This document shows, one piece after another, positions 25,735-36,770 of a DNA stretch of 64,000 nucleotides. The DNA comes from Malurus cyaneus samueli (taxonomy: Eukaryota > Chordata > Aves > Passeriformes > Maluridae). The position numbers and the translations under genes were made by a program. The notes under the pieces were generated by a model. It saw only the letters and a program-made list of their open reading frames with translations. It was not told the origin of the DNA and ran no database searches. The stretch lies in the NCBI GenBank assembly GCA_009741485.1, contig CM019215.1, positions 76,882,512 through 76,946,511 of the forward strand, read 5' to 3'. Within the stretch, counting starts at the first letter, position 1, and every line of letters starts with the position of its first letter.

Positions 25735-27100
25735 TCAGCTGAAATCCTCAGAGGCTCGTAGGGAGTGAGAGAAGAGGCACCAAAGCAATGTTTCTTAACA
25801 CGAGATTCTCAGCAAGCGTGCTCAGGTCTGGAAGATCCTGTAAGTGCTGTGATAGGCTCCTGTCATGTCCCCTGAGCCGTGAGATGATCATTGACCTGAT
25901 TAGCTCTGAACACTCCCTGCATGCAGAGACAGCGCTCAGAGGATTGGTGGGTCGCGAGGGAATTGGGAAAGGCACCAGGGCCGCTTGGGAATCTTCATTC
26001 TTCCAGACTAATGGATGTGCTGCAGCTGAGGCTGTAATTTGTGAGGAGGTTATGCACAACGTTAACCATCTGAGGACTTAAACAAATGTGCTTTTGCATG
26101 CTGTTTCTCAAGGTACACCAGCGTTCAGCGCAGGGTAGAGCTGAGTAATTAGAGGCTGATGTAGCCATTTCGTAATACAAGGCTCACTGTATGAGATGTT
26201 CTGTAAGCTGAGAGATAAAGTGGATTCATACATTTGTCTCTGACCCTGGAGACAATAGAAGTTAATGGGTAGAATAAGTGAAATCAGTATGGTGGGCTCA
26301 TGTTAGCCCCCAGATGGCAATCAGTCACCATGGAAAGAAAAAGAACAACAAAACCCAAACAGACTAGAATTATTCAGCAAGTGTATGTGGCAATTTAAAT
26401 AAAATGTGGAGAAAGAATTTCAAATTGGTACAGAAAGAACTTTTCAACATGGAGATAAATCAGTAGAAAAACACAACAATACGACAATGCAAGTTCTTCC
26501 CTCTCTTACAGCAGAGGGAAAAAAACAACAAAGAATGCATTTAAAGGATCTAATTTGCCTTTCACTTATACTGATATAAATAAATCTATTAAAGATGACA
26601 GTTTAAATTTAGACAGCGGGAGGAAAAAAAAAAAAAAAAGAGTGAAAGAAGAATGAGGTGTATTCATTACTTGCTTTTGGTTCAAGGGTATTATGGAAAC
26701 TAGACTTCAGTGTACCAAGTATTCAGGCTTACATGGTCAAATGAGTCAAACCAAAGTGTGTCAACTCTTTTGATTGTCCACATCTGCTATTTTCCTGTTC
26801 CTAGATGATAATAATGGCACTAGCCAGTTGACAACATTCAGATTTTCCATTCAGATTTATCTATGAAAATACCGGCTTGTCACTAAGAATAATTTTGTTC
26901 ACAGAATAATATATTTAGTGTTGGTGATCTGAGGCCCCAATATAAAACAGAAAATGGATATTTTGAGAGCAACTAGGTGAAGAAGATTTGGAATCTATAG
27001 TAGCAATGCTGGTTCATATGTAGTTATCACAAGTTACTCCATGAATGCTGAAACAAAGTTAATCATAAATACATACTGAAATTCTTAATCACCTTTTTTT

Positions 27101-27137
<37 letters not shown>

Positions 27138-30004
27138 GGTCTTCTTTTATAAATTTTTCAGGTACATTTGTAATGTTGCTTCAAGTAGGAAAGCAAATTT
27201 TAAGTGTTAAGCAAGTGGCAGAAAAAATGGACTATACATTTACTTTCTGACGGCCATGATCACATCAGAAAGCTGATTATTGCAGAGAAAAGAGTATGTG
27301 CTTTAGACCACTCAGAAGTAACCATGAAAGTTTGAATCTCCAATTTGTTTAGCAAGACAGAAAATAATTATTTTTACCCTGACTTTAATGTCTGAGAATC
27401 AGGGAATAAATCTAAGTGCCCCATATTTCCACTAGACAATCAGTAGGAAGAGATCAACTTTTCTGCCCTGGCAGTGTTAGTCATATCACTTTCAGGCTCT
27501 TCCTCTGGAAGTGCCATTCTTCTCCCTCTGTTCAAAAGCTCCTCCATGTACAAAATCTGGATAATAAGAATGGCAGTACTACATATTCAGACAGAAAAGT
27601 TTCTAGAATATAGGTTACCTTTTTTGCAATTTATTGAATGCTTGCCCTGGGACTAAAGGTAACAAAGTAATAATTAATCCTCTAATTAATCAAATAAGAA
27701 GGCTTTTACACACTTTAATATGAAGCATAACCACATTCTTGAGTAAAGGGTTTCATGTGTCAAGACTAATGTGATTTCATGTTATAACCCACCTGAAAAA
27801 GAGGCTTCTCTCTCTACTATTTGTACCAGTGAATGGGTGCGAGTCACCCCAATGTTTACAATCTCATCTGTTCTGACACGGCATCCCTCGTGAAACATGC
27901 AATACACAGACATGCATTGCATTATTTATTATTTCAAACACAATGAAAAAGATTAAATATGAAAAGCATCTTATTAAGACAATTTATTTGCCACTCCTGT
28001 AAGCTTCCAATTTCAGGTTTCATGTGGCTTTGTTTAGTTCAATTTTAGCTCTCATCAGCCCAAGAAATTTCAACACTTCTTTTAATTTGCTGTTCCAGTC
28101 TATGAGATCACTATAACAAGAATTCTTTCCCTGTTATTACTCACATTTCAAATATCTTTCAGTAGCAGCTTTATATTTAAAAATTACACTCTAATAATTT
28201 AAATGGTAGTCTTTCACACTCAGTGTTCTGATTGTATTTTTAAGGTTTAAAGGTCAACATTCATCAGAAATTCTTAGTACAAAATTGAATTATTTTAATT
28301 GTTTTTCACCACAAGTAAAGGTCTAGGAAAAAAAAAAAAATCATAGCAGATCCAGAAAAGGGACTGAAGCATGAAGGAAAAAACAACTGAAGTGACAACA
28401 TGATTTGATTTTGTGCAGAAACAACTGGGACTTACTGTAGTCTTGGACTATTAGGTAAGACACTGACATTTTAAATTCAGTGTTAACAAAAGAAAACAAT
28501 AATTTGAATCACTCATGAATCTTGCTACAGCCTAAATAACAGAAGCAAAGTCTGGTGCCTTGGGTCCTATTCCCAATCCTAAATATAACTTAAAACTTTG
28601 AATTCAGTTCTTATGAGTCATCTCAATAAAAGGACAGAGGTTCTTCTGAACAAGGAAATCAGAAATGCAATGATTGCAATAGGAGATCATATAGTTACTT
28701 ATAAAGATTTAAAAAAATTAAGCACCCTTCCCAGCACATCGTTCTTACATAAAGGGGGTAGTATATTATAGCATTAAAATAAAATTAAAAAAAAAAAAAA
28801 TCTATGCAATCTCTAATTAACCTTTTAAATTCACTGCTTCAAGACATGGTTATAGAAAAGAATTAACATGTACACGTGAGAGTATTTTAAAATCATAACA
28901 GAATTTAGAATGATTACACAAGAAAAATTTCTTTTTTCAGTATTGTTCCTCAATGAGAAGCAAAGATATTTCTTCATGGGCAAGATAAGATATTAATCAT
29001 GAGGAAAAACATCTCTGGCCAACATGATTTAGTAGCAAAATGTAGAAGGCCTTTACAGTATCATTGAATAACCCATAGAATTTTTACTGTCAAAGACCAT
29101 TAGATATTTGTGCTTCACTAAAAGATTTTTTTTTAAAAAATATTAATAGCATTTTTTAAAAAGCTGTATTTCCAAAATTGGCCATTTGAATCGCCTGAAT
29201 GCCAAAACAAATACAGAAAGCAATCCTAGTGTGTAAGTTTATTAATATTTTCATAAAGACCTTTGGTTCAGAGACACAAACTACATTATCAGACATCAAC
29301 ATAAATTGAATACAGAATAAATGGCAATAGAAAAACAGTAAGAAAAGTGTTAATACAGTCACAAGTTTTCTGCTGGCCTAAATCACATATGGAGTCAGTT
29401 GTGTCAGCTGAAGAAAATTTTGTCTATGTCCATAGCTTCAACACACAGAATTATTCTTTTCCTACACTTAAAAATAAATTTAAAAACCAAAATACCAAAA
29501 CAAACAAAAACAAAAAAAAAAAAAAAAAAAAAAAAAACAAACAAAAAAACCCCAACTATACAGGATGCATTAAGAGTGTCAATTTTCTGGGTAATTTCTT
29601 ATTTTTTAATAAGTAATTAACAAAAAAGAGGTATCATCTGCTATATTTTCTCTAGAAACACAGAAACCAGAAATTAGGTGTGCGATTGCTCTAGGATAAT
29701 AGTAAATCCAGCAGAATACACAGAAGAGATAAAATAAAACCATATTTATCCTACATCTCTTCACAGAAAAACAGAAATTATAAATGACTTTATTACATTA
29801 AAAATGCTTTGCAGAAAAACTTTTGAGCCATTCAAACTTTCACAACCATCATGTTTTCCACATTTTGGCAACTTTTTTTCCCCATTGCCTCCACAGACAA
29901 TGAGACTAGTTTACTCTTAGTAATACTTAACTGCCATGCACTGTAGCTCTGAAATTTTACTCTCAATCCTCATTAATTTCAAATGTACTAGCGGAGCAAA
30001 TGTA

Positions 30005-30062
30005 GCTCCAAAATCTCATCTGGTATCAGCATGGCTGCATTGATTTAAGTGGAATTGTACAA
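30005..30062 (+). repeat. Possible ancient amniote interspersed repeat fragment
   Basis: The stretch reads like a decayed copy of the palindromic element common in turtles and crocodilians, whose core runs through AGCTGGTGTAAATCAGC, then a CTCCATTGACTTCAATGG-like block. Here the match covers ATCTCATCTGGTATCAGC followed by GCTGCATTGATTTAAGTGG. The similarity was judged by eye only and the element name is not certain. Confidence 0.35.
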
Positions 30063-30406
30063 CACATTTTTAAATTAGTGAGATCTCATATAAAAGCAAT
30101 ATAATTGGTCATCAATGAAAACTACAGCAGGTTTCAAAGATCAACCTTCCTGCAACATCATCCAATGTTTTCTATTTGATACGCATCGTTTATTTCCTTT
30201 TTTTTTTTTTTTTTTTTTTGCCACAGTGACTACAGACAACACGGGAAGTTTCTTTGCAATAAAGAGCTCAATCTTGAACATTCAGTGCTTTAGTTCAGCA
30301 CCTTATTCAACAGGTCTTGATGTTAAGGTAAAGATGTGATCTGGATGGAAGGAGACAGCTGAATGCTTGTCATACTCAGTGGAAAACTGCTGACTTCATC
30401 AGGCTT

Positions 30407-30426
30407 CCCTTGAGGTACCTCAAGGG
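30407..30426. repeat. Perfect 20-bp palindrome
   Basis: CCCTTGAGGTACCTCAAGGG is identical to its own reverse complement, with no spacer. It could be cruciform-prone or a dimeric binding site, but no known factor is assigned. Confidence 0.9.
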
Positions 30427-31849
30427 GCTCAGACAAATCCAAAGTGCTTTATCTCATCTGCTCACTCTTCTCACTCCCAGTTTAGCAATAATAATCAGTA
30501 CCTTTTTTTTTTTTTTTACTTAGGCCAGACTCCCAAATATAAGGCAAGTAGCACAGCATATTGCTTTAAGACACTTCTGATAATATTAAGTGCAGTTTGG
30601 ATTTTGTTGTATGCTTCTATTTAGCCAGCCTTGTAGGCTGAGACATTTCAATATTAGTGATCTTTGTCTCCTTGGAGGCATTCTCACAATGTTTAAGGGA
30701 TTTAGGAGCCCCAGGTAACCCTGGATTTAAGTAAAGGTCCACAGATTGCATAAACAAATGAAAGTTTTGGAGTATCCTAATACCACAGTGGAATCGTTCG
30801 AAAATCATAGTGACAGTGGAAAAGCAGGGAAAAGTTTATGGACATTATGCTTTGCAAGAGTAGACAATTAATGGGTAGTAAGGTTACATAGCCTGTGAGT
30901 GGATGGAAATATAAAGGGATAATATTTTTAAGGATATGTTCAGGTCTAATAAAGAGCAAATGAAAATAAAGGTAGAAAGATGTGAAATGGAAACAGGCCA
31001 CCACTATACTGATTATACATCTTCAGTTTTACTACCCTCTGAGAGAAATATATTTTGTATCACAGAGGAACACGGTGCATGTTCAAGCACCAAATAAATT
31101 ATCATTGTCCATAAGTATAAAGAAGGAAACAGAATGGGCAGTTATTTGAATGAGACATATGCTTGCAATACCATTTTATTTACATATACATATTATAAAG
31201 GCACTTTTGTTAAATAATGGAATCAAAATTCTGTTCGGTTTGTTTGGTGTGTCTTTCTGAGACACACAAATTGAGAATCATGGAACTATCAGAATGTACT
31301 ATACAGGATGAAGGAAATTCTATATTTGAAATTAGTTAATCTCTACTGAAAATTTCTGTCAGCAATACACCTATACAGCTCAGCTGGAAAAGAAATTAAA
31401 AAGCTGTAACCAAGAGTGTGGTTTTGTAGCAAAGTTTGCAGTTTCTGGTCTGGATGTCCTTTTTACTGAGAGCTATAAACCTCCTTTAGGTGTAAGAGCA
31501 AAAATAGGAGCACCCTGCAATTTGCACCAAAGAAGCCATGTGGGAAACAGAATGACTCAGGGACATCCTTTCTAAAGTACAAATCCTCCCTCACATTCTT
31601 CTTGTTCCGGTGAAGGGAACGGTGTGATTTGTGATATGATCTGTCTCAGCAGCAATTTACAACTTCCCAGTAAAATCTCTCTGCTCACTCCCTTTTGCCA
31701 TCAAATTGCTTTAGCATGCAGGGACAGGGGGAGAGGATAGTGCAGAGAGTCATGTGCAGGGATGCAATGTAGTGCTTGTAACCACATAAATATCTTACAC
31801 CCATCCATTAGCCTCGCTGTTCCTGTCTCTCTGAATAAGGAGGGGTTGC

Positions 31850-31870
31850 TTGTTCCCTCGAAGGGAACAA
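31850..31870. repeat. Inverted repeat with 9-bp arms and 3-nt spacer
   Basis: The arm TTGTTCCCT at 31850-31858 and its exact reverse complement AGGGAACAA at 31862-31870 flank CGA. It lies in a locally GC-richer segment (about 31400-31990) that also has a second AAGGGAACGG block near 31615. A dimeric transcription-factor site is possible. Confidence 0.8.
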
Positions 31871-34682
31871 AACTGAATTGCGATTTAGTCTTGGGATTCT
31901 CCCCGGCATTTTTATAGCTGAAGTCTGTCTGCTACTTACTCAGACTAATACCATAAATCTAACACACTTTAAGGTCCACATTTTCAGTGTCATAAAGCAT
32001 CATATCTGTCCATTTTTCAGGGTAACCATGGGGCTTTTATAATAATAGAGAAAATCAGGTCTTAGGATGTGGCAACATCTCTGCTTGATATTTTTCAGAT
32101 GTTACTGGTTTCTGGAAAAGCTCAGAAAAATATAGTAACAAGAATAAACACTAATTAAAATGAACTTTCCAGCAATCCTAACTTGCATCTGTCCGACTAT
32201 CAGACTAGATTTTGGTCTTCTAACTATGGGGAATAAGGGTTTTTTTTGTGGTTTTTTTTTGTTTGTTGTTGTTTGTTTTTTTTTTTTGTTTTGTTTTTAT
32301 CGCTCTGGTTTCTTTTTATTTTTATTTTCAGCGCTGACTGTTTTTCTTAAATGATATTGCTCTTCTCTCTTTCAGTTTATCCATTTCAGTGTCATCTTTT
32401 AATCTGTTTTTAAAATTTTCAATCTCTTTTAATATTCCTCCTTCCTTGTTTTCTTACTTCTTTATTTTGCCAGTCTTAGAAGGAGAAGTATTCTGCATTT
32501 TCTTGGCAATGTTAGAATGGATAGGCACAGAGGGAAAAACCAGGGAGAATAACAGCTGTATTTTTCCAGATACACATTAAAAAATCTTATGCAGGAAAAA
32601 GAATCAAGTGTTAACGAAATTTCTTCTATCTTCACATTTCTTCAACTATTCAGGAAGATCTGAAAATGCTGTAAAGGAGCACAAGTGGAAACATTTTAAT
32701 TCTTCATACAGTCTCATTCACTAAGAAGTCTGAAGCAAGTTTTCCCTCAGTTAATGGACACAAGCCCATGAACTGTGAAGAACAACTTCCTTGTAACAGG
32801 AAAGAAGGCTGGACTATAAAATAAAGAGTATCTGCAGCATTATTGTACCAGGTCCTGAAAGAGTAGGCTGATGGGAAGAGCAGAGAGTGGGACAAACCCT
32901 TATTTGGGGTCAGCACTCTCCCTGTCATGTGGGACCATGCTGGTTAGCACGTGGTTAGATTTGCTGTGGGAATTCTCAAGCTACACCACATCAAGGTGGT
33001 GGTGACCAGGAGGGTAAGGCAGTGCCTCATCCCAGCTTCGTCAGAGACTGTCAGGAGTAGAAGTTATTTAGTGCCTTCCATGTGCCTAATGGCAAGATTG
33101 TTACTCCCGAAAGCATTGTGCTGCATCCAATTGTTGAATAACTCAAGTGGCTGCCATGACATAAAGAAGCTGACGTGTGCACTGTGTATAGATCTTATTT
33201 TTACATACCAAGGAACACAAAGATTTCAATCTAATGCAAAGACACTGACACTGTTGAGTGTCCTTTTTGTTTGCTCCTCTCTAACACCCTCCATTACAGG
33301 CATTTGCTACGTGTTACATGCTACATATTATTCCTCTATTAGCTTGCTTATTTAGTCAAAATTCAGGAAAAAAATATTGCTTCCTTTTGCAGACTTGCAT
33401 GTTATTTTTCATTTGCCTGTTTTTGATTGTATCCTGTGCTTCCGCAGTCTCATGAGCCTTTGTATTTTCCGATTTCCTAAGGTTTACCTTAGATAATCAG
33501 GTGAGAAAAGAATGAAAAGGTGAAAATATACAAAGATGCTCTCTTAATTCCTCCATCCAATACTCATTATTTCTTGTTGGATCTATTAATGCTGTTATTT
33601 TAAAAAACTCAGAAGACAGAGAATCAGATCACAATATGAAATGTGACAGTTCTAGCCAGCAGGAAACTGAAGGTGGCAGGAGGAGATCAGAGCAAAAAAA
33701 AACCAAACTCCTTAGCTCAGGCAGCCCAAGCAAAAGCCATGTCTCAGCTGCTGCCTCTTCACTCAGGGAAGCAGAAGCCATGGTCTGTCATAAACTTGGG
33801 CATTGTATCCTGCAGAGGGAATTAAGCAGTGGCATCTTAAACTCTGTGTCACCTCAGCTTGCTGCCAAAAACCAGTACAGAGCATGCTGGAACAGTTTCT
33901 TTTTTACAATCTCACTCTGGAAACATGTTGGAAGAGAACTTGCTTCCACAAAGCACAGCCACCTGTTACCTCTTTTAAAGATGGCATGGTTTTAGACAGT
34001 GGCTAAGTAATAAAATTTGGCCTCCACTGACTAAACAGAAGAGAATTCTCTAGCCACACATGACAGATTAATCATGTTCCACATTAAAAAATAAAAAAAA
34101 AATCTTTTTCTGGACAGGAAATATCATTATGTGATCATAGTAATTTTGAGTCATTAGGCTCTCTTTTCCCTTTTTCTGAACATGGAGGTATGAAAGATGG
34201 CTTAATTATAGCACTAGGAAATTACTTGCCTTTTGGTGGGGGGTAGAGAAGATGGTCTTATAATCACAATACAAAGTTGAGATTGAATGATATTATCTTA
34301 AAATATTTATTCTCAGTTCCATTTGCATCTATAAAAAGCATGTTTGAAAGGCAGTCACATATATGGAATGAAAGTAGAAGGACATGGGAGCAGGAAGGTG
34401 CAGAGCCTCACTTCCTAAATACACAGTTGCATTTTCTCTCATGCCTGCAAGCTGTAATTTGTTATTGATGTGAAAATGTGTAAAGGTAAAATCGTCTATT
34501 AAAAATAGTGGGTAAGAGCCACAAACACTACATATTCATCCCCTTTACTAACAAAGTCAACCAGCCTGTGCTCATCTATCCCCAGAATCACCTACACCGA
34601 TATTAATCAGTTTGCAGAAACCCTGCATCTTTTTTTTTTCCTCCTATTCATGAAGGCACTTCTGAGAATAATAATTACACTA

Positions 34683-34840
34683 CTTAGCTTTTATCTAGTA
34701 CTTCTCATCTTTCAAGTGCTTTACAAATATTAATTCACTAATTAATCTTTCCAACAACTCATATTACTCCTATTTTACAGATGGAGAAGCATTAGCAGAC
34801 AGGGTAAGTGACCTGCCTGAGGCCATGGAGAGCAGAAAAA
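34683..34840 (-). mobile_element. MIR-like ancient SINE remnant
   Basis: Reading the plus strand, AAGTGCTTTACAAA, then an AT-rich stretch with CCAACAACTCAT and TACTCCTATTTTACAGATGG, then GTAAGTGACCTGCCTGAGGCCA reproduce, in order, the conserved 3' half and core of MIR-type SINEs in reverse orientation. The tRNA-derived head is not clearly visible. MIR-like elements of the amniote type are known as rare, old fossils in bird genomes. The copy has many substitutions, which fits great age. Confidence 0.7.
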
Positions 34841-36136
34841 GGGGAGAGGACTAAAGGAAGAGATGTTATAACTAGAATGAAATGGAGGCAGATGGGACAA
34901 TTATGGTGATTGTTCAGCAAATAATCATGAGATTCCAGTGAAGGATTTAACATACCACCGGAGGGCAGGCAGTGCTAGTCCTACTGAGTATTATACATCC
35001 ACGAATGAAAAACAAACAAACAAACAAACAAAAACTTATTGTACTTTCTTTTTTTTTGAAAAACATTTGATGTAGTGCTATTGGTACTCAAAATTGGATC
35101 CACTAAATGTAAAGACTACCCAGTATTAATGACATTAGGATTCCTATGCCTGGCTCATTTTGCATCTACAAAGTCTGATAGAAAACATATTGTATATAAG
35201 ACTGGTACTAACTCACCCATTTAGTTCAAAATGTATGTAAAAAATAGACAAACAACCTTCTCTCTCAAACCTTGGGTTTCAGCTCTCCTAATAACCTGAC
35301 TTTAATCACATTTTTTTCCTACTTAGTTTTAGTTTGGTTTTACTTTCTTTACAATCCTAAATGATTCCAGAAAAACAGACGTTTCTACATTGGGACTACA
35401 GGAAAACATGGGATAAATCTATTGTATAACACTGCTGTCAGGGAGATCTTTTCCTTAAGACTGTAAGAGGTGCATTATTGCCTGGAATTTAAAACTGCAA
35501 CTGGAAATGTGAGGTATCCAAGCTAAATACAGGAAGTGAAATATCTAAGAGCAAAAACTATTCTCTCTCAAAAACATCTGATAGAAACCTAGAGATTGGT
35601 TTTAAATTGTTAGAATGTAGCAAGTACATACCTATCCAAATCAAAAGCTCCAAATGATTACACAAATATTCAAAGTACTTTATGCTCCACACGTAACAGA
35701 TTAGGAATAAAGAAAAAAAAAAAAAAAAAAAAAACTGAAAGAACTGTAACAAAATCTAGCAGATATACAATCAGGTCAAGTTGAGATCACTTTTGTCCCT
35801 CTTTGGAAAGTTTTGCTTTCTGCTTCATTGATATGTTAAATATTTTTTCCAGTGGTACTTTATGGAGACATTGACATTTGTGTACAATATTGTAGCTCAA
35901 TGACTAGTGGTAAACAATCCAAGACTACAGAAAGCACCAATGAGAATGAAGAGGAGAGAGAAGGGATGTAAGAAGGCCCCTGATACTCTCAAACACTGTA
36001 TATGTACTATAATGTTCAGCACTAAGAGAGGAATTCTTCCTCCTGTACTCTGTATTTCTCTCTGCAGTTATCCCCTTGTCTGGAGACACCCTTAAAATGA
36101 AATTTAATTACCTGCAGAATAGTTACACCTTTTTAT
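34841..36136. other. Gene-free AT-rich DNA
   Basis: No gene is recognisable. An (AAAC)n microsatellite lies at 35008-35034 and a run of 23 A at 35712-35734. Small open frames carry no recognisable motif. Confidence 0.55.
35008..35034. repeat. (AAAC)n microsatellite
   Basis: About six perfect AAAC units followed by AAAAAC. It is a simple tandem repeat. Confidence 0.9.
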
Positions 36137-36234
36137 GTTCTTAGAGCTTGGGAAGCAGATAATTTTCCAAGATACAAAACTGATATACCTATTCTGTGTC
36201 TTGGAAAATTATCTGCTTCCCAAGCTCTAAGAAC
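36137..36234. repeat. Perfect 36-bp inverted repeat with a 26-nt loop
   Basis: The left arm 36137-36172 begins GTTCTTAGAGCTTGGG. The right arm 36199-36234 is its exact reverse complement and ends CCCAAGCTCTAAGAAC. The spacer is 36173-36198. Just inside the arms one mismatch is followed by three more paired bases. RNA from either strand would fold into a 36-bp perfect hairpin. No tRNA, snRNA or known transposon terminus is recognisable, and no target-site duplication is apparent outside the arms. Candidate origins are a replication template switch, a small non-autonomous DNA element, or a hairpin RNA gene; the sequence does not decide between them. Confidence 0.95.
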
Positions 36235-36730
36235 TTGAGCCAAAACTGTTATTTCAAAACAGAATAATAAAACAATATGTTTTGCTTCTGCAAGATTTTA
36301 AAAGTAAAGTTAATTGCTTTCTCTTTCTCTGAGTTCTACATCCTGTTAAAATTAATTCTCCCTTTAAACTTTATCTAAGATGCATATTCAGGAAAAAGAT
36401 ATTCTGGAAATGACAAGGTGGAAAAAAGCCTTTATTGGCACTGTTTTGGTGCTAGTAACACAATTTTATGGTTTCATCATTTTCAATCTTTGCAGACAAT
36501 ACAATCACTGACAACAACAAGCAATTTACTACTTGTGACCTCAAAATTCTGTAGCAGTAAGAAACAAATTGACTGGGAAGAGCTCCTACAGCACATTGTA
36601 ATCAGGATGAAATTATTAAATTTGTGATTTTATCAACTGATTAAATTTCTCGTTAGCTCCTCTGGTAGAATGGGGTTTATGTTATTACAAAAAAAGCAAA
36701 GATCACAAAACTTTCATAACAGATCACATA

Positions 36731-36770
36731 CACTTTTGAGCACTTTTGAGAAGGATGGTCGGTGACGTCA
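36731..36770. promoter_or_regulatory. Tandem decamer plus perfect CRE motif
   Basis: CACTTTTGAG is repeated exactly at 36731-36740 and 36741-36750, and TGACGTCA, the full palindromic cAMP-response element bound by CREB/ATF factors, lies at 36763-36770. A full CRE retains a CpG, which is scarce in this DNA. No TATA box or CpG island accompanies it, so an enhancer-type site is more plausible than a promoter, and chance occurrence is possible. Confidence 0.35.

Larger units (their letters stand above)
25390..25960. promoter_or_regulatory. CpG-rich promoter-like segment
   Basis: This is the only part of the window where CpG is frequent: I count more than 25 CpG in about 570 bases, including clusters such as CCCCGCGCAGCGCGG and GGCGCGACGC. 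The surrounding DNA has very few CpG. An ATTGG (inverted CCAAT) lies at about 25942-25946. Splice-site-like motifs occur on both strands: a strong minus-strand donor with its exon edge at 25576, and a GTAAGT on the plus strand near 25840. This suggests a TATA-less promoter of a gene, more likely on the minus strand. No start codon with a long open frame follows, so the transcript's first exon or exons would be untranslated. I cannot name the gene. Confidence 0.45.
25961..34682. other. Gene-free AT-rich DNA with palindromes and homopolymers
   Basis: No recognisable gene. Homopolymers are A16 (26624-26639), T29 (27103-27131), A26 (29512-29537, with flanking AAAC units) and T22 (30198-30219), plus T/G-rich sequence at about 32239-32300. 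A short stretch at 30005-30062 resembles an ancient amniote repeat. Two palindromes (30407-30426 and 31850-31870) are listed separately. Intervals 31400-31990, 32700-33250 and 33636-34010 have somewhat higher GC than their surroundings, without an identifiable family. A 119-codon ATG frame at 33636-33995 is Ser/Lys/Leu-rich and unrecognised. Confidence 0.5.

Noticed and set aside
25900..25940. Possible REST/NRSF half-site (AGACAGCGCT) near the CpG-rich segment
   Set aside because: Only the right half of the RE1 motif fits. The left half is absent, so I could not support it.
32951..33355. 134-codon plus-strand frame
   Set aside because: It begins at GTG, has no recognisable domain, and no promoter or splice context supports it.
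33636..33995. 119-codon ATG frame in a slightly GC-richer patch
   Set aside because: It has no family signature and two other frames overlap it. I kept it only as a remark in the regional entry.
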